Both the position numbers and the translations under genes were made by a program. The notes below the pieces were generated by a model, which was not told where the DNA came from, did not search any database, and saw only the letters and a program-made list of their open reading frames with translations. A stretch of 64,000 bases of DNA from DASZIT01 sp052143315. Lineage in GTDB: Bacteria > Actinomycetota > Acidimicrobiia > Acidimicrobiales > RAAP-2. Each line of letters starts with the position of its first letter. Within the stretch, counting starts at the first letter, position 1. The DNA is taken from positions 1-64,000 of the forward strand of contig JBKQTE010000062.1 of NCBI GenBank assembly GCA_052143315.1. Direction: 5' to 3'. Shown here piece by piece: positions 33,587 through 41,725 of the stretch.

Positions 33587-34108
33587 TCAGCCCGCCGGCG
33601 GTGTGCCCGGGGACCCGACCGTCCCACTGCCGGCCGGCGGCTTCCCGCCCGGCCCCCGGCCGCTGCTGCCGGTGCCGGTCGGCATGCCGACCAGCACCGT
33701 GGTGGCCGTCACCGTGTCGGAGACCTCAGTCCCCACCACCGCCACCGGTTCGCCGACGGTGACGTCGGCCAGAGAGGGAGCGGTGATCTTGGGGTCGACG
33801 TAGGTGGTGGTGGAGCTCACGTCCACGGTGACGGTGGTCTCGTCCCGGGAGAGCAGCGTGAAGGTGCCGGTCCCGACCGTCTCGACGGTCCCGGCGGCGG
33901 TCGGCGGCGAGCCGACATCCGGCGGTCGACCCACGGCGTGGGGCGGAGCGTTCCCGCTCGGAGTGGTGGTCGCCCCGGCGGTGCCGGCCACCCCCAGGGC
34001 CAGCCCCGCCACCGCGGTGGAGGCGACGGCCAGCCGGGTGCCCCTCCCCCACCGGCGGCGACGTGGGTGGGCAAAGGGGCTGTCAGGTCGGTGATCGTTG
34101 GTATGCAC
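33587..34108 (-). CDS. Exported DUF5666-like protein
   Basis: The 173-residue protein has a basic N-terminus and a signal peptide (RLAVASTAVAGLALGVAGTAGA, about residues 26-46), then a small beta domain (about 70-140: TVETVGTGTFTLLSRDETTVTVDV and the VGEPVAVVGTEV turn) of the DUF5666/OB-like type, and a Gly/Pro-rich tail. It should act outside the membrane; the function is unknown. The start is GTG 34108 with GAGGAGG five bases upstream; no suitable ATG exists. Confidence 0.78.
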   Translation of the reverse strand: MHTNDHRPDSPFAHPRRRRWGRGTRLAVASTAVAGLALGVAGTAGATTTPSGNAPPHAVGRPPDVGSPPTAAGTVETVGTGTFTLLSRDETTVTVDVSSTTTYVDPKITAPSLADVTVGEPVAVVGTEVSDTVTATTVLVGMPTGTGSSGRGPGGKPPAGSGTVGSPGTPPAG

Positions 34109-34239
34109 GGTTCCTCCTCGATTGTCGGTACGTCTTGGTGGTGCCCACTCTCCGCCCCCCGTCTGGGAGCCACCTGTCACCCGGGCGGGAGCCGGGTGTG
34201 CATCCCGTAGGCCGATCCGGGACGACCCATACTGGGGGC

Positions 34240-35034
34240 ATGACGAAACGGGAGAGCCCTCGAAGCTGGCTGTGCGACATGGACGGCGTGCTCGTCCACG
34301 AGGGTGTGATGGTCCCCGGTGCCGACCGGTTCCTCACCGCCCTCAGCGACGGAGGGCGCAGCTTCCTCGTCCTCACCAACAACTCGATGTACACCCCCCG
34401 GGACCTGGCCGCCCGTCTGGCCGTCGCCGGCCTGTCCATCCCTGTCGGCTCCCTGTGGACCTCAGCCCTCGCCACCGCCCGCTTCCTCGACAGCCAGCGG
34501 CCCGGCGGCACCGCCTACGTCATCGGCGAGGCGGGACTGACCACCGCCCTCCACGACATCGGCTACGTGCTCACCGACCGCCGGCCCGACTACGTGGTCC
34601 TCGGCGAGACCCGGACCTACAGCTTTCCGGCCATCACCTCGGCCATCCGACTGGTGGCCGCCGGGGCGCGGTTCATCGCCACCAATCCCGACCCGACCGG
34701 GCCGTCACCCGATGGCCTGCTCCCGGCGTGCGGCTCGGTGGCCGCCCTGATCACCCACGCCACCGGGGTCGATCCCTACTTCGTGGGGAAGCCCAACCCG
34801 CTCATGGTCCGGGAGGGACTCAACACGCTCGGGGCCCACTCGGAGACCACGGTGATGGTGGGCGACCGTATGGACACCGACATGGTGGCCGGCATCGAGG
34901 CCGGCCTCGAGACCATCCTGGTGCTGTCGGGGATGACCACGGCCGCCGAGGTCGACCGGTTCCCGTACCGGCCGTCACGGATCGTGGAGTCGGTCGCCGA
35001 CCTGATCGACGAGGTCAGCCGCCCGACGGGCTGA
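34240..35034 (+). CDS. HAD-superfamily phosphatase, NagD-like
   Basis: The 264-residue protein has HAD motif I CDMDGVL (nucleophile Asp13, acid Asp15), motif II TNNS, motif III Lys in VGKPNP and motif IV GDRMDTDM. The inserted cap is the C2 type of NagD and phosphoglycolate/PNP phosphatases. It should dephosphorylate a small metabolite such as a sugar or nucleotide phosphate. ATG 34240 starts it, with a short GGGGG before it. The last 20 bases overlap the convergent small gene at 35015. Confidence 0.9.
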   Translation: MTKRESPRSWLCDMDGVLVHEGVMVPGADRFLTALSDGGRSFLVLTNNSMYTPRDLAARLAVAGLSIPVGSLWTSALATARFLDSQRPGGTAYVIGEAGLTTALHDIGYVLTDRRPDYVVLGETRTYSFPAITSAIRLVAAGARFIATNPDPTGPSPDGLLPACGSVAALITHATGVDPYFVGKPNPLMVREGLNTLGAHSETTVMVGDRMDTDMVAGIEAGLETILVLSGMTTAAEVDRFPYRPSRIVESVADLIDEVSRPTG

Positions 35035-35203
35035 CGCTCTCCCGCCGCAGCACCAGGTAGACGTTGTCGTCGACGACGAACGAGTTGACCAGCTCGAAAC
35101 CCTCGGCACTGGCGGTGTCGAGCTCCGTCTCGAGGGCGGCCCGAGGCTCGGCGACCACCAGGCGACCGCCGTGGACACGGAGCACTCGGTGCGCGGTCAC
35201 CAT
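35015..35203 (-). CDS. Small DUF4177-like protein
   Basis: The 62-residue protein has a short strand-rich N-terminus and LETELDTASAEGFELVNSFV then DNVYLVLRR, which follows the pattern of DUF4177-type proteins, where a helix leads into Gly-Trp/Phe-Glu-Leu and a final strand. It has no membrane segment. It overlaps the HAD gene tail-to-tail by 20 bases. Function unknown. Confidence 0.65.
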   Translation of the reverse strand: MVTAHRVLRVHGGRLVVAEPRAALETELDTASAEGFELVNSFVVDDNVYLVLRRESVSPSGG

Positions 35204-35250
35204 TGGCGCAGGCTATCCCGGCCGCCGGGTGGGCCCGGCCGCCACACCGC

Positions 35251-36048
35251 TCAGCCCAGGAGGCCGGTCTGGCGCGGACCCTCGAACGGGTCGGGTACCG
35301 GTGGCCGGGAGCGGATGTACCACTCCCGCCCCCACACCTCGACGAAGACCTCGTCCGGCATGGACAGGAAGAAGCTCGTCTCGCCGATCTGGCTGGCATG
35401 AGCCCGCATGGCCTGCCGCTTGGCGTCGATCCACCGGGTGACGTCCACCTCGGTGGAGATGCGCGAGCCGGGCTCGCCCATCGTCTCCATGCCCGCCGCC
35501 ATCTCCTCGGACGGGGCCCAGGACGAGTCGTCCGCCAGGGCCCGCAGGGACTGGAGGTAGTCGCGGTCCATGGTGGCCATGAAGATCCCCGGGGTCCCGG
35601 CCAGCTCGCCGGCCCGGAGCCCCACCCGGTGCACCTGGACGTGGTCGGGGTGGCCATAGCCGCCGTGCTCGTCGTAGGCCACCACCACATCGGCCGCCTC
35701 GTCCTCGAGAATGGCGGCCAGTCGGTCGGCCGCCTCGTCGACGTCGGCCATGGCGAAACACCCCGGACGGGTGTTGGCGGGCTCCCCCTCCATCCCCGAG
35801 TCGAGGTAGCCGAGGAACTCGTGGCGGGCGACGCCGAGGATGCGGGCGGCCTCGCCGAGCTCCACGGCCCGGCGGGCGGCCAGCGTCTCGCCCTCGGCGA
35901 GCAGGCCTTCGGGGACCTCGCCCAGCTCGCCGCCGGTGGCGGTGACCAGCACCACCCGGTGGCCGTCGGCGGCCAGGCCGGCCATGGTGCCGGCGGTGGC
36001 GATGGCCTCGTCGTCGGGGTGGGCATGGAGGAAGACCACGGTCGACAT
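35251..36048 (-). CDS. PIG-L family deacetylase
   Basis: The 265-residue protein is a zinc-dependent LmbE/PIG-L enzyme with AHPDDE at residues 9-14 and the later GHPDH metal ligand. It should remove an acetyl or similar acyl group from a GlcNAc-containing substrate. Members in actinobacteria include MshB (mycothiol synthesis) and Mca (mycothiol-conjugate cleavage). It is shorter than MshB and lacks Mca's ESSKGA signature, so the substrate is open. A separate Mca gene lies at 45183. ATG 36048 is the start. Confidence 0.88.
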   Translation of the reverse strand: MSTVVFLHAHPDDEAIATAGTMAGLAADGHRVVLVTATGGELGEVPEGLLAEGETLAARRAVELGEAARILGVARHEFLGYLDSGMEGEPANTRPGCFAMADVDEAADRLAAILEDEAADVVVAYDEHGGYGHPDHVQVHRVGLRAGELAGTPGIFMATMDRDYLQSLRALADDSSWAPSEEMAAGMETMGEPGSRISTEVDVTRWIDAKRQAMRAHASQIGETSFFLSMPDEVFVEVWGREWYIRSRPPVPDPFEGPRQTGLLG

Positions 36049-36092
36049 GGGCGAGAGGCTAGCGCCGGTCCTGTCGGCCCCCGGCTGGACGG

Positions 36093-36425
36093 CTAGTCGA
36101 GCGGTAGTTGGGGTGCGTCGGCCAGGGACAGCTGACCGGCGGCCACGGTGCCGTCCCGGCCACGCCTGGCCGTCGCCGGGTAGATCCGCCCCGGATCGAA
36201 GGACCGCACCGTCCGGTCCCCGGGCCGGCCGCCCACCACCTCGATCGACTCGGCACCGTTCCGCTCGTTGCGGACGTGGGCGAGGAACTCCCAGGTGGCG
36301 GACCGCTCGCGCAGCCCGGCGACGACCACCGGATCGCCGGCCCGCAGCCCGTGCCAGGCCGTCGACCGGTGGAGGTGGGCGGCCGCGTCGGCGGCGGCCG
36401 ACGACGCGGGCCGGCGACGGGCCAC
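36093..36425 (-). CDS. Hypothetical protein coupled to DedA
   Basis: The 110-residue protein begins at GTG 36425, 5 bases after the DedA stop, so it is likely translated from the same mRNA. The first 20 residues are Ala/Arg-rich. The rest (LRAGDPVVVAGLRERSATWEFLAHV, then GGRPGDRTVRSFDPGRIYP) reads as a small beta-rich soluble domain that I think recurs in actinobacteria. No known motif is seen. Confidence 0.65.
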   Translation of the reverse strand: MARRRPASSAAADAAAHLHRSTAWHGLRAGDPVVVAGLRERSATWEFLAHVRNERNGAESIEVVGGRPGDRTVRSFDPGRIYPATARRGRDGTVAAGQLSLADAPQLPLD

Positions 36426-36430
36426 CGACC

Positions 36431-37063
36431 CTACCGGCGCTTCCGGTGGGCCGGGCCGTCCCCCCGCTCGTGGCGGACCACCCGGATCCGGTGGAGGAAG
36501 CCGAGCCCGAGGACCACCACGAAGAGGGCCGCCGCCACGTAGCCGGCGTAGGTGAAGCCCTTGAGCACGTGCTCGTAGCTGCTGCCCAGGCTGTCCCCCA
36601 GGCTGGCCAGCGCCGTGCACCAGACGGCGCACCCGATGACGGTGAAGATGACGAACTTGGCGACCGCCATCTCCCCCAGCCCGGCGGCCAGGGACACGAA
36701 GGAACGGAGCAGAGGGATGAACCGGCCGAAGAGCACCACCGGCTCGCCCCGACGGGCGAACCAGGCGTCGGCCCGGTCGAGGTCCTTGTGGGTGAGCAGC
36801 ACGTAGCGGCCCACGTGGTCGACCAGGGGGCGGCCGCCGGCCCGACCGATGACGTAGCCGGCCAGCGACCCCAGCAGCTCGGCCGCCACCGCTACCACGA
36901 TCACCGCCCACAGATGCAGAGGATGCACGTCGGAGATCTGGCCGCTGGCCAGCACACCGCCGTAGATGAGGGCCACCTCCGCTCCCACCGGAAGGCCCAT
37001 GGCCGAGACGAAGCTCAGGACGAAGATGGCGAGGTAGCTCCAGCTCTGCAGGAAATGGTCCAT
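36431..37063 (-). CDS. DedA-family membrane protein
   Basis: The 210-residue protein has the DedA/SNARE-associated fold: GLPVGAEVALIYGGVLA at the start, GYVIGRAGG after the second helix, and FGRFIPLLRSFVSLAAGLGEM, in which the conserved Arg residues are essential in family members. DedA proteins act as flippases for undecaprenyl phosphate or phospholipids. The last residues are basic. ATG 37063 is the start. It leads a two-gene unit with the gene ending at 36093. Confidence 0.93.
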   Translation of the reverse strand: MDHFLQSWSYLAIFVLSFVSAMGLPVGAEVALIYGGVLASGQISDVHPLHLWAVIVVAVAAELLGSLAGYVIGRAGGRPLVDHVGRYVLLTHKDLDRADAWFARRGEPVVLFGRFIPLLRSFVSLAAGLGEMAVAKFVIFTVIGCAVWCTALASLGDSLGSSYEHVLKGFTYAGYVAAALFVVVLGLGFLHRIRVVRHERGDGPAHRKRR

Positions 37064-37153
37064 GAGGGCGTCAATCTACCCGGTGCCGGAGGCTCCGAGG
37101 CAGGCCGGCGCCGCCCCACCCCGGTCCTCCACGGCTCGGCTACCGTCGACCCC

Positions 37154-38059
37154 GTGACCGCCACCGACGACACCGGCAGCCCGGTCCGGGGACGCTGCGT
37201 CACCCCTGACGGGGTCGGCATCGCCACCTACGACTTCGGCGGGGACGGTCCCGACCTGCTGCTGGTCCACGCCACCGGATTCTGCGCCACCGTGCTCGGG
37301 CCGGTGGCCCGGGCACTGGCCGGCGACTTCCACTGCTGGGCGCTCGACCTCCGGGCCCACGGCCACTCGGACCGCCCCGCCGACGGGGACTTCGCCTGGT
37401 CGGGGTTCGCCACCGACGTGCTCACCGTCGTCGGCCATCTCGGGCTCGACCACCCGCTGGGCTTCGGGCACTCGTGCGGGGGGGCGTCGCTCCTGCTGGC
37501 CGAGGAGCGGCGGCCGGGCACCTTCGCCGCGCTCCACGCCTTCGAGCCGGTCGTCCTCCCGGCACCACCGATGGCGCCGTCGCTGGAGGACAACCCGCTG
37601 TCCACCGGAGCCTTGCGGCGGCGGGAGTCGTTCCCCTCCAGGACGGACGCCTTCCTCAACTTCTCGTCGAAACCCCCGTTCCGCGACCTCGACCCCGAGG
37701 CGATCCGCTCCTACGTCGAGGACGGCTTCGAGACGGTACCGGGCCCGGAGGGTGGTGACGGCGAGGCCGTCCGGCTCAGGTGCCGGCGTGAGGACGAGGC
37801 GCAGATCTACGCCCACGGCGTCTCCCACGACGCCTTCCTCGCCCTCGGCCGCGTGGCCTGCCACGTGACCCTCGCCTGCGGCGAGCACACCGACGCCTTC
37901 GGGCCGGCCTTCCTGGAGGCGGACGCCGAGCGCCTGACGTCCTCCACCGTGGAGATCCTGCCCGGCGTCGGCCACTTCGGTCCACTGGAGCGCCCACGGG
38001 AGATGGCCGGCTCCATCGCCCGGGCGTTCCGTCCGGCCGGTGGCACACCCTGGTCGTAA
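37154..38059 (+). CDS. Alpha/beta hydrolase
   Basis: The 301-residue protein has the alpha/beta hydrolase fold: HATGFCATV for the oxyanion hole, the nucleophile elbow GHSCGG with Ser, and a late GVGHFG holding the catalytic His. It should be an esterase, lactonase or C-C hydrolase acting in the cytoplasm; there is no signal peptide. The start is GTG 37154; the longer upstream frame is not protein-like. It is followed 10 bases on by the RecB-like nuclease gene. Confidence 0.9.
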   Translation: MTATDDTGSPVRGRCVTPDGVGIATYDFGGDGPDLLLVHATGFCATVLGPVARALAGDFHCWALDLRAHGHSDRPADGDFAWSGFATDVLTVVGHLGLDHPLGFGHSCGGASLLLAEERRPGTFAALHAFEPVVLPAPPMAPSLEDNPLSTGALRRRESFPSRTDAFLNFSSKPPFRDLDPEAIRSYVEDGFETVPGPEGGDGEAVRLRCRREDEAQIYAHGVSHDAFLALGRVACHVTLACGEHTDAFGPAFLEADAERLTSSTVEILPGVGHFGPLERPREMAGSIARAFRPAGGTPWS

Positions 38060-38069
38060 CCTGTCGCCC

Positions 38070-38897
38070 ATGCCCCTTGCCCCACCTCGGTCGCTCTCCC
38101 CGTCCAAGGTGACGGCGTTCCGCGACTGCGCCCTGGCCTTCCGCTTCACCGCCATCGAGGGCCTGGCCGACGCCCCCACCATCTGGACGGTCAAGGGCAC
38201 CCTGGTCCACACCGCCCTCGAGCGCCTGTTCTGGCGTCACCAGCCGGGCCGGCGCACCCGGGCGGCGGCATCGGCCGAGCTGGCGGTGGCCTGGGACGAG
38301 CTGCAGACCGATCCCGACTTCCTCGGGCTCCACCTGTCCGAACCGGAGACCTCGGACCTCCTGACGGACGCCGAGGTCCTGGTGGCGAACTACTTCCGCC
38401 TCGAGGATCCCGACCAGGTCACCCCGGTGGGCATCGAGGTGACCCTCGAGGCCCGCCTCGGCGACCTGCGGCTCCGGGGGATCATCGACCGGCTCGACCG
38501 CACGCCCGACGGAGGGCTGGTGGTCGTCGACTACAAGACCGGGCGGGCGCCTCCGGCCGCCTTCGAACAGGCCAAGCTGATCGGGGTGCAGATCTACGCC
38601 CTCCTGTGCCGCGAGGTGCTCGGCCAGCGGCCGGTGGAGGTGCGGCTCCTCCACCTCAAGGAGCCCACCGTCATCACCGCCCAGCCGTCGGAGCAGGCGC
38701 TCCGGGGCCAGCGCCAGAAGGCGCTGGCGGTGTGGTCGGCCATCGAGCGGGCCTGCGACGCCGAGGACTTCCGGCCCCGGACCTCGCCACTGTGCAACTA
38801 CTGCCGGTTCAAGCCCTACTGCCCCGCCTACGGCGGCAACCCGGCGGACGCCGCCCCGGCCCTGGCGGCCATGTCGGTCGCCGAAGGGGCGGCGTGA
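38070..38897 (+). CDS. RecB/Cas4-like PD-(D/E)XK exonuclease
   Basis: The 275-residue protein is a single-domain RecB-family nuclease: GIIDRLDR and VVVDYKTG are the PD-(D/E)XK catalytic parts. A Cys in FRDCALAF near the start and a C-terminal CNYCRFKPYC give the four cysteines that bind an iron-sulfur cluster in Cas4 and AddB-type enzymes. No CRISPR array or cas gene is nearby; stand-alone versions are common in actinobacteria. The ATG at 38070 is preferred. Its stop overlaps the PAP2 start by 4 bases (GTGA). Confidence 0.92.
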   Translation: MPLAPPRSLSPSKVTAFRDCALAFRFTAIEGLADAPTIWTVKGTLVHTALERLFWRHQPGRRTRAAASAELAVAWDELQTDPDFLGLHLSEPETSDLLTDAEVLVANYFRLEDPDQVTPVGIEVTLEARLGDLRLRGIIDRLDRTPDGGLVVVDYKTGRAPPAAFEQAKLIGVQIYALLCREVLGQRPVEVRLLHLKEPTVITAQPSEQALRGQRQKALAVWSAIERACDAEDFRPRTSPLCNYCRFKPYCPAYGGNPADAAPALAAMSVAEGAA

Positions 38898-39499
38898 CCC
38901 CGTCCAGTGAGGCGACCGACGCCCCACGACCCCGGCGGGTGGGCCCGGTCGATCTCGGCTCGCTGGGCCTCAACGACCTGGTCACGCTCCTCGACGACCG
39001 GGTGGACTCGTGGTTCGAGCCGCTCCGCGGGAACCAGGTCGCCGATGCCGCCGCCCGGGTCGTCTCCGGCCTCGGGGACCGGGGCCTGCTGTGGGCGGCC
39101 TCCACGGCCTGGCGGGCCAGGCGGCCGGGTGAGCGGCGCACCAGAGCGGTACGGGCGCTGGCCGTCGCCGGGGTAGAGTCGAGCCTGGTCAACGCCGCCC
39201 TCAAGGGCGTGATCGGGCGCCCCCGACCCGACCCCGCCGACCTGCGGCTCGGAAGCAACGTGGTGCCACTCCGCCGACCCACCACCACCAGCTTCCCGAG
39301 CGGCCACACCCTCGCCGCCTTCTGCGCCGCCACGGTGCTCTCGGAGCGGGACGACCCGGCGGGCAGTGCCCTGCTGTTCGCCTGCGCCGGCCTCATCGGC
39401 ATCAGCCGCATCCACCTGCGGGCCCACCACACCTCCGACGTCCTCGGGGGGATGGTGATCGGCACGGCGCTGGGAGTGCTCGGCCGCAGACTGGTCTGA
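38894..39499 (+). CDS. PAP2-family phosphatase
   Basis: The 201-residue protein has the phosphatase motifs KGVIGRPRP, SFPSGHT and SRIHLRAHHTSDVLGG, so the triad Arg-His-Asp chemistry looks complete. Membrane segments are weak and short: about 100-115, 140-160 and near the end. It may dephosphorylate a membrane lipid such as undecaprenyl pyrophosphate or phosphatidate. GTG 38894 overlaps the RecB-like stop, so the two are coupled although their roles seem unrelated. The N-terminal 30 residues are charged. Confidence 0.9.
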   Translation: MTPSSEATDAPRPRRVGPVDLGSLGLNDLVTLLDDRVDSWFEPLRGNQVADAAARVVSGLGDRGLLWAASTAWRARRPGERRTRAVRALAVAGVESSLVNAALKGVIGRPRPDPADLRLGSNVVPLRRPTTTSFPSGHTLAAFCAATVLSERDDPAGSALLFACAGLIGISRIHLRAHHTSDVLGGMVIGTALGVLGRRLV

Positions 39500-39546
39500 C
39501 GGCTCCCCGACGGAATGCCGCGCGGCGGCGCGGGGTTGTGCACTCC

Positions 39547-40155
39547 ATGACCTCCGTACCGTCGTTCTCCGTCACCTGGGACTACAGGTGCCCGTTCGCC
39601 CGCAACGCCCACGAGCACCTCATCGAGGGGCTGGAAGGCGGGGCGGAGTGGGACGTGACCTTCGTGCCCTTCTTCCTCGACCAGTCGCATATCGAGGAGG
39701 GAGAGGACGCGGCCTGGGACCGACCGGCCAGCACCCCCCATCTCCTGTCGCTCGAGGCGGGCATCGTGGTCCGCGACCGATTCCCCGAGCACTTCCTGGC
39801 CGTCCACCGCTCGTTGTTCTCGGTCCGCCACGACCAGGGCGGCGATCTCCGCGACCCTCGGGTGGTGGCGGCGGCCCTCGAGCGGGCCGGGGCCGATGCC
39901 ACCGCGGTGCTCGCCGAGGTGGAGGCCGGGTGGCCCCGCAAGGTGGTCCGCACCGAGCACGATCAGGTCGTCCACGACCTGGACGTCTTCGGCGTGCCGA
40001 CCTTCATCGTCGGCGACCACGCCGTCTTCGTCCGACTGATGTCCCGGCCCGGGGGCGACGGTGCCCTGGCCCGCCGCACCATCGACGGGGTCGTCACCCA
40101 GATCGTCGACCGTCCGGAGATCAACGAGTTCAAGCACACCCGCGTGCCCCGGTAG
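39547..40155 (+). CDS. DsbA/FrnE-like thioredoxin-fold protein with one active-site Cys
   Basis: The 202-residue protein has a thioredoxin-fold N-terminus, an inserted helical domain and the cis-proline GVPTFIV near the C-terminus, as in DsbA/FrnE and 2-hydroxychromene isomerase families. The usual CxxC is CPFA in DYRCPFARN, leaving one Cys, so it cannot act as a simple dithiol oxidase and might use mycothiol or bind a thiol. ATG 39547 is preferred to GTG 39538. There is no signal peptide. Confidence 0.88.
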   Translation: MTSVPSFSVTWDYRCPFARNAHEHLIEGLEGGAEWDVTFVPFFLDQSHIEEGEDAAWDRPASTPHLLSLEAGIVVRDRFPEHFLAVHRSLFSVRHDQGGDLRDPRVVAAALERAGADATAVLAEVEAGWPRKVVRTEHDQVVHDLDVFGVPTFIVGDHAVFVRLMSRPGGDGALARRTIDGVVTQIVDRPEINEFKHTRVPR

Positions 40156-40185
40156 GGACACGGGCGGCCCAGCCGCTCAGGCGGC

Positions 40186-41091
40186 TCAGCTGCCGACCAG
40201 ACCGGCCAGCACCCCCACCGTCGCCCGGATCTCCTCGGCGGTGCCGAACGGCGCCCCGCAGAAGTCGGTACAGCCGATCTCCGCCAGCCGGCGCACCTGG
40301 GCCTCGACCTCGGAGGCGGTGCCGACGACGGCGACGTCGGCCGGCCCCGACGCTCCCTCTCGGTCCAGCATGGCCCGGTAGGAGGGCAGTTGGCCGTAGA
40401 TGGAGAAGACGGCGGCGGCCTTCTCCCGGGCGGCGGCGGCGTCGGAGGTGACGCAGGTCGGAAGCCCCACGCCGACCTGGGGCACCGGACGACCGGCGGC
40501 GGCAGCAGCCTCCCGGATGGTCGGCACGATGTGCGACTCGATGGTCTCGGGCCCGGTCATCCAGGTGATGGTGCCCGATGCCAGGCGGGCGGCGATCCCC
40601 AGCATGGTGGAGCCGAGGGCCGCCACCAGCACCGGCGGGGCCGGAGCGTCGATGCCCAGCGGGCCGAAGGTCGACGCCTTCATGGTCTCGCCGGTGAAGG
40701 CCACCTGCTCCCCCTCGAGCGCCGGCACCAGAATCGACAGGTACTCGCGCATGTGGCGGGCCGGCTTCTCGAAGGACATGCCGAACACGTTCTCGATCAC
40801 CACCTGGTGTGACAGCCCGATGCCCAGCGTCAGGCGGCCGCCGGTGGCCGCCTGGACGGTCAGTGCCTGGGAGGCCAGCATGACCGGGTTCCGCGGGTAC
40901 GTCGGGACCACCGCCGTGCCCAGCCCGATACCGGGGACCTCTCGTCCGATCACGGCCAGGGCGGTCAAGGCGTCGTAGCCGAAGATCTGGGACGCCCAGG
41001 CCACCTCGATCCCGGCGGCGGCCAGCGAGGCGACCTGCCCGGCCAGCTCGTCGAACGGTCGGTCCACGTCGACCATCATCCCAATGCGCAC
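40186..41091 (-). CDS. LLM-class F420-dependent oxidoreductase
   Basis: The 301-residue protein has the luciferase-like TIM barrel: MVDVDRPFDEL at the start, GLGTAVVPTYPRNPVMLASQA and GRLTLGIGLSHQ. It should use deazaflavin F420 or FMN to oxidise or reduce an organic substrate not identifiable here. GTG 41091 has GGAGG 6-7 bases upstream. Ending FCGAPFGTAEEI matches a TIGR03564-like F420 group by appearance. It is convergent with the DsbA-like gene, 30 bases apart. Confidence 0.9.
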   Translation of the reverse strand: MRIGMMVDVDRPFDELAGQVASLAAAGIEVAWASQIFGYDALTALAVIGREVPGIGLGTAVVPTYPRNPVMLASQALTVQAATGGRLTLGIGLSHQVVIENVFGMSFEKPARHMREYLSILVPALEGEQVAFTGETMKASTFGPLGIDAPAPPVLVAALGSTMLGIAARLASGTITWMTGPETIESHIVPTIREAAAAAGRPVPQVGVGLPTCVTSDAAAAREKAAAVFSIYGQLPSYRAMLDREGASGPADVAVVGTASEVEAQVRRLAEIGCTDFCGAPFGTAEEIRATVGVLAGLVGS

Positions 41092-41228
41092 GAAGCCTCC
41101 TCCCGGGCCGGCCGGGCCGGGTCCCGCGATGCCGTGGCTGAGGGCCACGCCGAGGCCAACCGTACCGCCCCGGCACCGGCCGGGCGGGCGGGCGTGACGG
41201 CGCCCGGCAGTTCGTGCAGACTGCACCC

Positions 41229-41720
41229 ATGTCCGTTGCCATCGTCATGGGAAGCTCATCCGACGCGTCGATCATGGACGACGCCGTCCAGATCCTCCGG
41301 TCCTTCGGGGTCCCGGTCGAGGTCCGGGTGATCTCCGCCCACCGCACCCCGGACGACGCCATCGAGTTCGCTCGCGGCGCCGCCGGCCGAGGCATCAAGG
41401 TGATCATCGCCGCCGCCGGCGGTGCCGCCCATCTGGCCGGGGTGCTGGCGGCCGCCACCCCGCTCCCGGTGATCGGGGTCCCGGTGGCGCTGGCCAACCT
41501 GGGCGGACTCGACTCGCTGCTGGCCATGGTCCAGATGCCCAAGGGCGTGCCGGTGGCGGTGGTGGCGGTGAACGGCGCCCGCAATGCCGGGCTGCTGGCG
41601 GTGCGGATCCTGGCCCTCGACGACGAGCGGCTGGCCTCCGAGCAGGACCGCTTCCGCAAGGAGCTCGCCGACCAGGTCCGGGACCAGGACGCCGAGATCG
41701 TGGCCCGCTACACCGCCTGA
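41229..41720 (+). CDS. purE: N5-carboxyaminoimidazole ribonucleotide mutase PurE
   Basis: The 163-residue protein matches class I PurE: VAIVMGSSSDASIMDDA at the start, ISAHRTPD with the catalytic His, AAAGGAAHLAGVLAAAT and PVGVP-like GVPVALAN loops. It moves the carboxyl of N5-CAIR to form CAIR in purine synthesis and works as an octamer. ATG 41229 is chosen over 41214 because MSVAIVMG is the family start. The usual partner purK is not in this window. Confidence 0.96.
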   Translation: MSVAIVMGSSSDASIMDDAVQILRSFGVPVEVRVISAHRTPDDAIEFARGAAGRGIKVIIAAAGGAAHLAGVLAAATPLPVIGVPVALANLGGLDSLLAMVQMPKGVPVAVVAVNGARNAGLLAVRILALDDERLASEQDRFRKELADQVRDQDAEIVARYTA

Positions 41721-41725
41721 GCGGT

